The notes under the pieces are model-generated. The model was not told the origin of the DNA. It saw nothing but the letters and a program-made list of their open reading frames with translations, and did no database searches. Below are positions 54,379 through 63,021 of a DNA stretch of 64,000 bases, piece after piece. The translations under genes and the position numbers were made by a program. This DNA is from Streptosporangiaceae bacterium. Lineage in GTDB: Bacteria; Actinomycetota; Actinomycetes; Streptosporangiales; Streptosporangiaceae. The stretch spans positions 1-64,000 of the forward strand of contig JAFARZ010000093.1 of assembly GCA_019245115.1 (NCBI GenBank), in the 5' to 3' direction. Position 1 is the stretch's first letter; each line of letters opens with the position of its first letter.

Positions 54379-55497
54379 ATGCGAGTTGTCTTCATACCGG
54401 CGCCAGCGATAGGGCATTCATTCCCGATGGTGCCACTCGCGTGGGCGCTCCGGTCGGCGGGCCATGACGTCACGTTCGTCACGGGCGGGGATGGCCTTAC
54501 GGTTACCCAGGCTGGGCTCATCGCAACGGATGCGTTGCCGGGCCTGACCACACTCGGCATGCTGTCGGGATTCGTTCGTGACCTGCCTGAACTCTTCAAG
54601 CCCTTCAATGGCTCGCCCATTGAGGAAATGAAGGAGCGAAAACCGGCCATTGTGGCGTCATGGGATCCGTATGTCGACTCCCACGTGGCGCTCGCTGAGC
54701 GTCTCAGGCCAGAGCTTGTGGTATACGATCCTATTTTCGGCGTGGGGCCGCTTGTCGCGGCCAAGCTCGGCATACCCGCGGTGGCGCTCGGAACTGGCCT
54801 TTGCCAGTATCTGCCGGAAATGCTCCGCGAGCTGCCTGCCGCCGTCGCGTTCCGTCGCCATGGGCTACGGGTCCCCGAAGGAATAGAGACCATCGCGACG
54901 TCGCCGTCGGCCCTCACCGACGGTCCGCCGTTGAAGCGGGTCATGCGATATGTCCCTTACAACGGTGGCGGTGTGCTGCCAGACTGGCTGGCCACCCCCG
55001 CGAAGCGGCCTAGGATCGCGGTCACCATCGGATCCATGCTGCCCAAAGTCCAGGGATTCGGACCGATCGAACGGGTCATCGCCGCCGCCGCCGACGTAGA
55101 CGCGGAATTCATCCTCGCCCTGGGCGACGCGCCGATCGGCGTGCCCGACGACATGCCGTCGAACGTGCGGACTGTCGGCTGGATACCTATGAACGCGCTG
55201 CTGCGCACCTGCTCGGCGGCAATCCATCACGGCGGCGACGGCACGACCATGACATGCTGTGCACTGGGCGTTCCGCAGATGGTGCTGCCGAACGGCCCGG
55301 AGCGGTACACCAATGCCGAGTTGCTTCGCTCGCAGGGCGCCGCTTACGTCGTGGACGCCGAGACGCTCACGGCGGCGGCCATCAACGGGCTGATTACGAA
55401 CGGAAACCTGCGCACGGTGGCGGAAGAGCTCCAGTCTGAAATTGCCTCTCGGCCGTCGCCCGCCGAACTTGTTCAGTGGTTGACCAGCCTTCCCTGA
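54379..55497 (+). CDS. GT1-family glycosyltransferase
   Basis: 372 residues, GT-B fold. N-terminal acceptor domain starts RVVFIPAPAIGHSFPMVPLA; the NDP-sugar-binding motif is HHGGDGTTMTCCALGVPQMVLP (HHGGxGT, residues about 275-297). It is the same group as EryCIII/CalG-type transferases that attach dTDP-deoxysugars, and needs no obvious P450-like helper here. It is 27 bases after DUF899 and 56 before the RebM-like methyltransferase. The only glycosyltransferase in the window. Confidence 0.9.
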   Translation: MRVVFIPAPAIGHSFPMVPLAWALRSAGHDVTFVTGGDGLTVTQAGLIATDALPGLTTLGMLSGFVRDLPELFKPFNGSPIEEMKERKPAIVASWDPYVDSHVALAERLRPELVVYDPIFGVGPLVAAKLGIPAVALGTGLCQYLPEMLRELPAAVAFRRHGLRVPEGIETIATSPSALTDGPPLKRVMRYVPYNGGGVLPDWLATPAKRPRIAVTIGSMLPKVQGFGPIERVIAAAADVDAEFILALGDAPIGVPDDMPSNVRTVGWIPMNALLRTCSAAIHHGGDGTTMTCCALGVPQMVLPNGPERYTNAELLRSQGAAYVVDAETLTAAAINGLITNGNLRTVAEELQSEIASRPSPAELVQWLTSLP

Positions 55498-55553
55498 TTC
55501 CGCGGGTTATATATCGAATGCGTCTTAAAATGATCGTCTACTGAGGAGGGAAT

Positions 55554-56378
55554 ATGAGCACCGCGACAGAGACCTGGAGCAATGGCGTCAGCAAGCTCTA
55601 TGACGAAATGGCCGAGCTGATCGAGGTTCAGGGCAGCAGTATTCACGTTGGCTACTGGCTCGACGAGAATGACCGTACACCGTTGCTTGAGGCTATTAAC
55701 CGATGCACCGACGTGGTTGTCGGCAAGCTGGAGCTCCGGCCAGGTCAGCGCCTGCTCGATATTGGCTGCGGAGTGGCGATGCCGGCCATCAGGCTGGCCC
55801 AGCGCACGGACGCCGACATCACCGGCGTCACGAACAGTCAGTGGCAGGTGAACGCAGGAACTCAGCTGGTAGGTTTCGCCGGTCTTCGGGGACAGGTTAG
55901 AGTCGAATTGGGCGATGCCGCGGCACTGAGCTATCCCGATGACTCTTTCGACGCGGTTCTTATGTTTCAGTCGCTGCAGCATGCTCAGGACCGAAAGCAA
56001 TGGCTTCGTGAAATGGTCAGAGTGGTCAAGCCTGGCGGCCGTGCCGTACTCACGGACTTTACCGCGGAGGCGCCGCTCTCCAGTCAGGAGATCGAAATCC
56101 TGCATGGCGGTAGCATGATTCCGCCGCAGCCCGTTCCGTCGATTCTCGAAGAAGTCCGTAGCTGTGGTTTGACAATAGACGAGGCGGTCTCCTGCGGAGA
56201 TCGGATACGACCGTCATATCCCGCCTACTTCGAGCGCCTCACACGGATGAGGCCAGCGTTGGAGGCCGCTATCGGCAAGGACAAGGTTGACGGGCAGGAG
56301 CAGGCGATGCGGCATCTCCTGCCGATCTACCACGACAAGATCGGGTATGTGATCATAACCGGGCATAAACCGGAATGA
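55554..56378 (+). CDS. SAM methyltransferase, RebM-like
   Basis: 274 residues; GAGGAGGG precedes the ATG. HVGYWLDEND start, motif I LLDIGCGVAMPAIRLA, and FDAVLMFQSLQHAQDR. These features match the sugar O-methyltransferase RebM and related natural-product enzymes. It overlaps the 2,3-dehydratase gene through ATGA. Best inference: O-methylation of the attached or NDP-bound deoxysugar. Confidence 0.85.
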   Translation: MSTATETWSNGVSKLYDEMAELIEVQGSSIHVGYWLDENDRTPLLEAINRCTDVVVGKLELRPGQRLLDIGCGVAMPAIRLAQRTDADITGVTNSQWQVNAGTQLVGFAGLRGQVRVELGDAAALSYPDDSFDAVLMFQSLQHAQDRKQWLREMVRVVKPGGRAVLTDFTAEAPLSSQEIEILHGGSMIPPQPVPSILEEVRSCGLTIDEAVSCGDRIRPSYPAYFERLTRMRPALEAAIGKDKVDGQEQAMRHLLPIYHDKIGYVIITGHKPE

Positions 56379-57748
56379 GGGGCGTCGGGATTGCCGGTCC
56401 CGACGCGCTGACGCAGCTCTTCACCCGGTCCGCCCTCGCCGCGGACGGCCTGTTCATGCCCAACGCCGCCATCCACGACTGGCTCGAGCAGCGCCGCCGG
56501 GATAACGACTTCGAGGTCACCGGTGTTCCGTTCAGCGAGCTGACGGGTTGGCGGTTCGAGCCCGGCACCGGAGACCTGCGTCATGTCAGCGGCCGGTTTT
56601 TCGCCATCCAGGGGCTGCGCGTGCGCACCGAGATCGCCGCCTGGTCACAGCCCATCATCAATCAGCCTGAGATAGGCCTCCTTGGGATCGTGACCAAGGA
56701 GTACGGGGGCGTCCTGTACTTCCTCATGCAGGCGAAGATGGAGCCGGGCTATGCCAACCTCCTGCAACTCGCCCCTACGGTACAGGCGACCCGGAGCAAC
56801 GGGGCCGCCGTCCACGGCGGACGCAAGCCGCATTACCTGGAGTTGTTCACCTCGCAGGAGCACGTCCTCGTTGACTCGCTTCAGTCAGAGCACGGCGCGT
56901 GGTGTCTCCGCAAGCGCAACCGCAACGTCGTCGTCCACATACCTGGCCACGTGCCTGAGCGTGACGGCTTCTGCTGGCTAACGCTCGGCCAGATTCTGCG
57001 TCAGCTCCGCAACGACGACGTGGTCAATATGAACGCCCGCAGTGTGCTTTCCTGCATTCCGGTAGCATCCGGCCATAACGCGTCGGCCAATGGAGCCGGA
57101 TGCGCCGGGCTCTGCACAACCGGGCGATCGGTTCGCCGGATTCTGCACTGGCTCGCCGATTTCAGGAGCCGGAAGGAACTGGTCCAGGAGATCATTCCCT
57201 GCGACAGGGTCGAACAGTGGCGACGGCTCCCGGACGAGATCGTCCATGTCGAGCGGCGGCGCTTTACGGTACGCGGAGTGCGGGTCGAGGCCGCCAGCCG
57301 TGAGATCGGTCATTGGACGCAGCCGCTGCTCTGCCCGGTCGATGCCGGCCTGGCCGCGCTGGTAATCTGCCGCGCCGTCGGCGAGACGCGGCTGCTGATG
57401 CAGGGCCGGGTGGAGGCCGGCACGATCGACGTCGCCGAACTGGCACCTACCGTTCAGTGCGTTCCAGGCGGCGACGAGGGACCTCCACCGCGGTACCTCG
57501 GCTGGGTCCTCGCAGCCTCCGCCGAGCGGATCCGCTACGACGCGGTCCAGTCTGAGGAAGGCGGACGCTTCTATCACGCACGAAGTCGCTATATGATTCT
57601 GGAGGCTGATGAGGAGTTCGCCGCGCAGCCGCCTGACGACTACATCTGGGTTACTTTCGGGGCTGCCACGGAGCTAACCGGTCTTGGTTACCACCTGAAC
57701 GTGCAGGCCCGTACGTTGATCGCGGCCTTGCGGAGCATCCTCGCCTGA
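56375..57748 (+). CDS. NDP-hexose 2,3-dehydratase
   Basis: 457 residues made of two homologous halves, as in TylCVI/EvaA. Half one: VTGVPFSELTGWRFEPGTGDLRHVSGRFFAIQGL spread over residues 47-81 and QPIINQPEIGLLG; half two: VHVERRRFTVRGVRVEA, THWxQPLL-like GHWTQPLLCPVDAGLAALV and LMQGRVEAGTIDVAELAPTVQC. This enzyme removes the C2 oxygen of dTDP-4-keto-6-deoxyglucose, the entry to 2,6-dideoxysugars. Coupled to the methyltransferase by a four-base overlap. Confidence 0.93.
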   Translation: MRGVGIAGPDALTQLFTRSALAADGLFMPNAAIHDWLEQRRRDNDFEVTGVPFSELTGWRFEPGTGDLRHVSGRFFAIQGLRVRTEIAAWSQPIINQPEIGLLGIVTKEYGGVLYFLMQAKMEPGYANLLQLAPTVQATRSNGAAVHGGRKPHYLELFTSQEHVLVDSLQSEHGAWCLRKRNRNVVVHIPGHVPERDGFCWLTLGQILRQLRNDDVVNMNARSVLSCIPVASGHNASANGAGCAGLCTTGRSVRRILHWLADFRSRKELVQEIIPCDRVEQWRRLPDEIVHVERRRFTVRGVRVEAASREIGHWTQPLLCPVDAGLAALVICRAVGETRLLMQGRVEAGTIDVAELAPTVQCVPGGDEGPPPRYLGWVLAASAERIRYDAVQSEEGGRFYHARSRYMILEADEEFAAQPPDDYIWVTFGAATELTGLGYHLNVQARTLIAALRSILA

Positions 57749-57863
57749 TTCCTCAGCCCCTGTCCGGTGCCGCCGCGATCACGCTTACAGTAAGGTCTAC
57801 CAGTGCGGCTCCGGAGAGTAGCGCTATATTATTTTAAGTGTATACGCGCCCCTTGCCGCGCCG

Positions 57864-57887
57864 GGCTGGCCCGCTGACCGGCCAGCC
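57864..57887 (+). terminator. Hairpin before the MFS gene
   Basis: GGCTGGCC pairs with GGCCAGCC around an eight-base loop, 117 bases after the dehydratase stop. Just upstream, 57820-57847 is unusually AT-rich (TATATTATTTTAAGTGTATAC) and may hold a promoter for the exporter. Confidence 0.45.
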
Positions 57888-57937
57888 GTCGCGGCTGCGA
57901 GATGGACGGGTCAACCACGGAGGAGGATTCGGCGGAC

Positions 57938-59542
57938 ATGACAGGTAATATCAGCGCCGCTGTTACCGGCAGTGCCACTGAGCAGCCTGCGGATAAGGTT
58001 CCAGTCCGCCTGTGGCTCGGTCTGATCGCGCTTGCGCTCGCCACGATGATGCATGGCGTCGACGCGACGATCGTCACGGTAGCCAGCCCAACCATCAGCC
58101 GTGATTTGCACACAGGACTCTCCGAGCTGTTGTGGATCACAACCGGCTACATGCTCGCTTACGCCGCATCGCTGGTGGCGGTAGGCAGGATCGGTGACCG
58201 CTACGGTCACCGCCGCATCTTTCTGGCAGGCATAATCGGTTTCATCCTCAGCTCGGTTCTGGCCGGCCTCTCGCAGAGCATCGGGATGCTCATAGCCTTC
58301 CGGATCCTGCAGGGGCTCTGCGGTGCGAGCCTGGTTCCTTCCGCCCTGGCGATCCTGCGCTTGACCTTCCCCGCGACCAAATTCAAGATCGCGATCGGGG
58401 TGTTCACCGGGGTTTTCGCGCTGTCTTCGGCGGCCGGACCGTCCGTTGGCGGAATCGTCGTCGAATACGCGGGATGGCGCTGGGCCTTTTTCATCAACGT
58501 GGTCATCGGCGCCGTAGCCTTCGTCCTCACGCTCCTGCTGATCCCGTCGAGCGCGCCACAGGACGCGGAGCGCTCTCTGGACGTCCCTGGCATCAGCCTG
58601 CTCGCCGTGGCGCTCTCCATGCTGACGCTGGGCGTCAATCAGGCTGCGGACGAGGGATGGGACGGCCTGCTGCCCATCGTGTGTTTCGTTACCGCAGTCC
58701 TTTTCGCCACGCTGTTCGTACTGCGCGAGCGTACGACGCGGGAACCGCTCTTGCCGCTTGAGATCTTCCACTCCCGATCCTTCGTAGCAGGCTGCCTGCT
58801 CGTTTTGTGCGCCTCGGGGCTCATGTTCGCGCTGTGGTTCTACCTTTCGCTCTTCCTCCAGAACGTGCAGGGAGCCAGTCCGCTACGCACCGGCCTGGAA
58901 CTGCTGCCCATCTCGGTGGCGGGCATCGCCGCCGCCCCCCTGGGCGGCGTGCTCAACCAGAAAGTCGGCCCCCGGCCGCCGCTCGCACTGGGCATCCTCT
59001 TCAGCCTGGTCAGTTTCTACGGCCTGTCCCGGCTGTCGGTTGGAAGCGGATACGGATCCACCTGGCCCTTCCTGGTAACGCTGGGCTTCAGCATGGCCTT
59101 CACCGTGCCGGTCGGCATCGAGGCGGTGGTCAGCAGCGCGGCCAAGAAGGTGGCCGGCGTCGCCTCCGGCGTCGCGGAGACAATGGGCAGCCTCGGCCCC
59201 GCCCTGGGCGTCGCGGCTACAGGTACCGCGATGGCATTTATCGTTCGTGGTGATCTCGCTGGCCGGCTAGCCGGCGCGGGCGTTCCCGCGCCGGCCGCCG
59301 CGCTCGTCAGCAAGAGCAGTGAGGCAATCGCGCAAGGATCTCGCCCGAGGCTTCCTCAGGTAGCGCACCCGGAATTGGCGGTCATTACCCGGGTGGCCCA
59401 TCAATCCTACGTTCAAGGGTTGCACACAATACTTATAGCTGCCATGGTGGTTCTCGTCGTTTTCCTGCCATTTACTTACTTCATCAAGCCGTCCGCCCCC
59501 GAAGTGCAACGGTCGAGCGATCCAATAAAGGAGAATGTGTAA
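57938..59542 (+). CDS. MFS drug exporter (DHA2/EmrB-like)
   Basis: 534 residues, 14 predicted membrane helices. Motif A-like segment GRIGDRYGHRRIF after helix 2, and the antiporter segment GPSVGGIVVEYAGWRWAFFINV. The frame reaches 57902, but GGAGGAGG at 57919-57926 supports ATG 57938. Its stop overlaps the EF-hand gene (TAATG). Likely exports the cluster product and contributes to self-resistance. Confidence 0.92.
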   Translation: MTGNISAAVTGSATEQPADKVPVRLWLGLIALALATMMHGVDATIVTVASPTISRDLHTGLSELLWITTGYMLAYAASLVAVGRIGDRYGHRRIFLAGIIGFILSSVLAGLSQSIGMLIAFRILQGLCGASLVPSALAILRLTFPATKFKIAIGVFTGVFALSSAAGPSVGGIVVEYAGWRWAFFINVVIGAVAFVLTLLLIPSSAPQDAERSLDVPGISLLAVALSMLTLGVNQAADEGWDGLLPIVCFVTAVLFATLFVLRERTTREPLLPLEIFHSRSFVAGCLLVLCASGLMFALWFYLSLFLQNVQGASPLRTGLELLPISVAGIAAAPLGGVLNQKVGPRPPLALGILFSLVSFYGLSRLSVGSGYGSTWPFLVTLGFSMAFTVPVGIEAVVSSAAKKVAGVASGVAETMGSLGPALGVAATGTAMAFIVRGDLAGRLAGAGVPAPAAALVSKSSEAIAQGSRPRLPQVAHPELAVITRVAHQSYVQGLHTILIAAMVVLVVFLPFTYFIKPSAPEVQRSSDPIKENV

Positions 59543-60084
59543 TGCCATCAGAACTCAGGCGGCGCAAGCTCGAGAAGTCCTTCTATTCGATAGACGCGGA
59601 CCATGATGACGTAATCTACGATACGGACGTCATCGCCCTGGCGCAGATGTGGTGTGATATATACGACCTCCCGCCGCGGTCGCCAGACTGGACCGCCATT
59701 CATGCCGCAGGCCAGAAGGTATTTCGTGAAATGCCCGGTACGACCGGCGCGGACGGCATCAAGCGCATAACAATGCAGGACTGGCTCTCATGGGCCGATG
59801 ACCCGGCGTTTCCCATCTTCGTGGAGCGGGCGGCGATTCCGTTCAGCATGGCGGTGTTCGGGGCTGCCGACAAGGACAATGACAACCGCCTGACAGCGGA
59901 GGAGATGAATCCTGGCCAGGCCCAGGGGGGCATGTCGGACGACGATACGAAGGTGGCTTTCGACGTGCTGGACAGGGACCGTGACGGCTACGTTACAACG
60001 CAGCAGTACATCGAGGCCCAGCGAGAGTTCTATCTCAGCGACGACCCGGATGCCCCGGGCAACCTCATCGCCGGCCCGATCTGA
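59542..60084 (+). CDS. EF-hand calcium-binding protein (calerythrin-like)
   Basis: 180 residues. Loops: DADHDDVIYDTD near residue 14, DKDNDNRLTAEE near 111, and DRDRDGYVTTQQ near 144; the last two are good 12-residue EF loops. Length and arrangement resemble sarcoplasmic-type prokaryotic EF-hand proteins such as calerythrin. Translation is coupled to the MFS exporter by a one-base overlap. A calcium buffer or sensor linked to export is an inference. Confidence 0.88.
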   Translation: MPSELRRRKLEKSFYSIDADHDDVIYDTDVIALAQMWCDIYDLPPRSPDWTAIHAAGQKVFREMPGTTGADGIKRITMQDWLSWADDPAFPIFVERAAIPFSMAVFGAADKDNDNRLTAEEMNPGQAQGGMSDDDTKVAFDVLDRDRDGYVTTQQYIEAQREFYLSDDPDAPGNLIAGPI

Positions 60085-60123
60085 TCCGTTCGCTATCCAC
60101 GCCCACGCTACCCCTGGCGTCAG

Positions 60124-61191
60124 TCAGGCCGGCAGATCGGCCCAGCTGTGGTCGCCGAGCACCAGGCGATGGGCGCGGGACATGCCCGCCGATACGAGCG
60201 TCACGTCCCTGCCTATGAATGACCCGGCGATGCGCGTCACGTCGGCGATGATGGTGCCGGAGAGGACGATCGAGGTATCGATGATGCTGCTTGATATATC
60301 GCACTTGTCGGCAATCGAGGCGTACGGTCCGACAACAGAGTCCACGACATGTGAACCTTGCCCGATTATGGCGGGTCCGATCACCGTGGAGGATGCGACC
60401 CGTGCGCCAGCCTCGACGATCACCGGACCTGACACATCGCTGGCATGGTCGATGTGGCCGTCGAAGCGCGACGCGATACGGTCCAGTACAGCGCGGTTGA
60501 CTTCGAGCGCGCCTGTCACGGTGCCAACGTCCCGCCAGAAGGAAGAGATCGTTTCGGACCGGACGGTGGCACCGTCGTCGATGAGCAGCTGTATGGCGTC
60601 AGTGATCTCCAGCTCTCCCCGGGCAGACGGCGTCAGGCGGCGCACTGCCTGGTGAATTTCCGGGGAGAAACAGTAGACGCCGACCACGGCCATGTCACTG
60701 GCCGGATGGGCCGGCTTCTCGGCCAGCCGGGTGATCCTCCCGGTGGCGTCGTCCACGTAGGCGATACCGTACGAAGATGGATCCGGCACGCGCGTCAGCA
60801 GCACCTGCGCCGATGGCCGCTGCTCGCGGAAACGCTCGACAGGTGCCCGGATACCGTCCTCGAGGAAATTGTCACCGAGATACATGAGGAAGTCCTCGTC
60901 ACCTAGCCAGTCGCGGGCAACAGCGACCGCGTGCGCCAAACCAAGCGGCCGCTCCTGGTGGATATAGTCCACCGCAAGGCCGAACTGTGACCCGTCGCCG
61001 ATCGCGTGACGGATCTCCGCCGCGGCGTCACCGACGACTATCGCAACTTCTTTGATATCGGCGCCAGCTATTGATTCGAGCGCATAGAACAGCACCGGCT
61101 TATTCGCAACTGGAATCATTTGCTTGGCTGATGTATGTGAGAAGGGCCGCATGCGGCTTCCGGAGCCACCTGACAGGACGAGCGCTTTCAT
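60124..61191 (-). CDS. Glucose-1-phosphate thymidylyltransferase (StrD/RmlA-like)
   Basis: 355 residues. The nucleotidyltransferase start LSGGSGSRMRPFSHTSAKQM with activating-lysine segment is intact; LGDNFLEDGI carries the metal-binding Asp. The extra 65-70 residue C-terminal left-handed helix marks the long StrD/GraD class used in antibiotic clusters. It makes dTDP-glucose from glucose-1-phosphate and dTTP. Divergent from the RmlB-like gene, 73 bases apart. Confidence 0.93.
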   Translation of the reverse strand: MKALVLSGGSGSRMRPFSHTSAKQMIPVANKPVLFYALESIAGADIKEVAIVVGDAAAEIRHAIGDGSQFGLAVDYIHQERPLGLAHAVAVARDWLGDEDFLMYLGDNFLEDGIRAPVERFREQRPSAQVLLTRVPDPSSYGIAYVDDATGRITRLAEKPAHPASDMAVVGVYCFSPEIHQAVRRLTPSARGELEITDAIQLLIDDGATVRSETISSFWRDVGTVTGALEVNRAVLDRIASRFDGHIDHASDVSGPVIVEAGARVASSTVIGPAIIGQGSHVVDSVVGPYASIADKCDISSSIIDTSIVLSGTIIADVTRIAGSFIGRDVTLVSAGMSRAHRLVLGDHSWADLPA

Positions 61192-61264
61192 TCAACTCTC
61201 CTCGGCTTGTGATGCGTAATCCTGACACCGGCAATTTTTGCATAGGGGCAGGCATAATACCTAC

Positions 61265-62287
61265 ATGAAGATACTCGTGACTGGCGGTGCGGGATTCGTC
61301 GGATCGCACTTCGTGCGCAAGCTTCTCCATCCGGCGGTGAAGCAGGATGACTGTTATCACGTGACGGTGCTCGATAAGCTGACCTATTCCGGGAATATGA
61401 GCAACCTGGAGCCGGTTCGCCGGTCGGCGCGGCTTAGCTTTGTGCACGGTGATATAAGTGATGCAGGTCTGGTCAACGAGGTCGTACCAGGACACGATGC
61501 GATCATAAATTTCGCGGCGGAGTCCCACGTCGATAGATCTATCGAAAATGCTCGGGTCTTCACCGTAACCAACGTACTCGGCACGCAGGTTCTGCTGGAG
61601 GCGGCGCTTCGATACCAGGTCGAGCCGTTTATCCAGGTTTCCACGGATGAGGTCTATGGCTCGGTACCGAGCGGCTGGACGGATGAATCGGCTCCGCTTC
61701 GTCCGACCTCGCCGTATGCCGCGTCGAAGGCAGCCGCGGACCTCACGGCGCTCTCGTATTACCGGACACACGGCATGGATGCGCGGATCAGTCGCTGCTC
61801 AAACACATACGGACCTTACCAATTTCCAGAGAAGATAATTCCGTTGTTCGTGACGCAACTACTGGATGGGGGCGTACTGCCGTTGTACGGCGACGGCCTC
61901 AATGTTCGTCAGTGGATTCATGTAGACGATCACTGCCTGGCGATCAAGTTGATCCTCGCCAATGGCCGGGCCGGGGAAATCTATAACATCGGAGGAACCG
62001 CGCTTACGAACCTGGATCTGGCCAGATTTCTGATAGATGCTTTGGGTGCCGACCAGAGCGTGATTACCTACGTGGCGGACCGTAAGGGACACGACCGGCG
62101 CTACGCCGTTGATCAGAGTAAGATCATGGACGAGCTTGGCTTTTTCCCGGGATATGATCTTTTTACCGGCCTGTCCGAAACAGTGGCGTGGTATCGCGAG
62201 AACAGTGCGTGGTGGCGGCCGCTGAGATCCCGTCCCGGCCAGCTGATCGCTGCCCCAGGGCCGGGTCCACGGGCCGGCTATGCCTAG
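61265..62287 (+). CDS. dTDP-glucose 4,6-dehydratase (RmlB-like)
   Basis: 340 residues, extended SDR. ATG 61265 begins KILVTGGAGFVGSHFV; catalytic STDEVYGS (Thr-Asp-Glu) and YAASKAAAD (YxxxK) are complete, with FAAESHVDRSI typical of RmlB. It gives dTDP-4-keto-6-deoxyglucose. Followed by a dispersed repeat copy. Together with the thymidylyltransferase and 2,3-dehydratase it supplies the first three steps of a 2,6-dideoxysugar. Confidence 0.95.
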   Translation: MKILVTGGAGFVGSHFVRKLLHPAVKQDDCYHVTVLDKLTYSGNMSNLEPVRRSARLSFVHGDISDAGLVNEVVPGHDAIINFAAESHVDRSIENARVFTVTNVLGTQVLLEAALRYQVEPFIQVSTDEVYGSVPSGWTDESAPLRPTSPYAASKAAADLTALSYYRTHGMDARISRCSNTYGPYQFPEKIIPLFVTQLLDGGVLPLYGDGLNVRQWIHVDDHCLAIKLILANGRAGEIYNIGGTALTNLDLARFLIDALGADQSVITYVADRKGHDRRYAVDQSKIMDELGFFPGYDLFTGLSETVAWYRENSAWWRPLRSRPGQLIAAPGPGPRAGYA

Positions 62288-62459
62288 AGCGGCAAGGAAG
62301 GCGTTATCACTGTCGAGGAGTCGAACACCTTCGGCCTGGAGCTTGAGCTCACCGCTGGTCAGTAGCGGGCTGGACCCGCTGGCCGTGCAGCTCTTGTCTC
62401 TTTCGCCGGCTTCGCTGATTCGCTGGGCAGGTTTCATGAAGCTGGCTGATCCGGGCGTC
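62288..62459. other. Gene-free spacer before the repeat
   Basis: 172 bases after the RmlB-like stop with no supported gene. It includes the StrR half-site-like word GAGTCGAAC at 62318-62326 without a partner half at the correct distance. Confidence 0.4.
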
Positions 62460-62841
62460 GTGGTGACTTGGTGCACCATGTGCGCGTTCCAAAATAATGT
62501 GCGTTTGCGGGCATGCCGGGCATGTCGTCCTTGTAAGAGTGCGCTGAACAGCCTGGGTGAACTACGCGTATCGACACATAGCGGACACATGGGCCATCCT
62601 TCAGTGGGAAGAAAGAGCCCTCTGGAGGAAAAGGTGCCGGAAACCGGCGCCCTTTCTTCCGCGAGGCTCTTTTCTTCCCACGTCGTCCACCGCAGCTGCC
62701 GTCACATAACGGTTACATCCGGGCAAAATCGGCACTCTCCACGACACGCCGCAACGCGGTATGGCTACTGTTTGAATCTGGCCCGGCGGGGCGACAATTG
62801 CGATTTGTTTTGGAACGTTCACATTGCACCAAAGTCACCAC
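62460..62841. repeat. Dispersed hairpin repeat, copy 4, with terminal inverted repeats
   Basis: Ends 62460-62494 and 62808-62841 are inverted copies: GTGGTGACTT...CGTTCCAAAA against TTTTGGAACG...AAGTCACCAC, with a few mismatches between. The core hairpin 62605-62680 pairs TGGGAAGAAAGAGCC with GGCTCTTTTCTTCCCA, and TGGAGGAAAAGGTGCCGG with CCGGCGCCCTTTCTTCC. It has no ORF and lies between convergent genes. The form suits a MITE-like element. Confidence 0.8.
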
Positions 62842-63021
62842 AGAACCCCGATTTACCGCGGTAATCTGAGCGACCCGCCGCGCGGACATCCAGCCGCTGT
62901 AATATTCGGATTACTTGAGCAGCACTCTAGCTTGACCTCGTAGCTCATTGGCATGGGGACCTGGTTCTCAAACTCTGTATGGGGAGCAGGTTCTCTTGGA
63001 TGAACAACTTTACCTGAGACA
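62842..63021. other. Gene-free stretch after the repeat
   Basis: 180 bases, relatively AT-rich, up to the end of the membrane protein gene. Two similar words, CCTGGTTCTC near 62963 and GCAGGTTCTC near 62986, repeat 23 bases apart. No gene or hairpin stands out. Confidence 0.35.

Noticed and set aside
62970-63010. Small gene before the UnbU-like stop
   Set aside because: No ORF with start, ribosome site and sensible length is present.
32854-63021. RiPP, NRPS or PKS core enzyme inside the window
   Set aside because: No condensation, adenylation-carrier, ketosynthase, LanB/LanM, YcaO or radical SAM signature is seen in any large ORF of the region.
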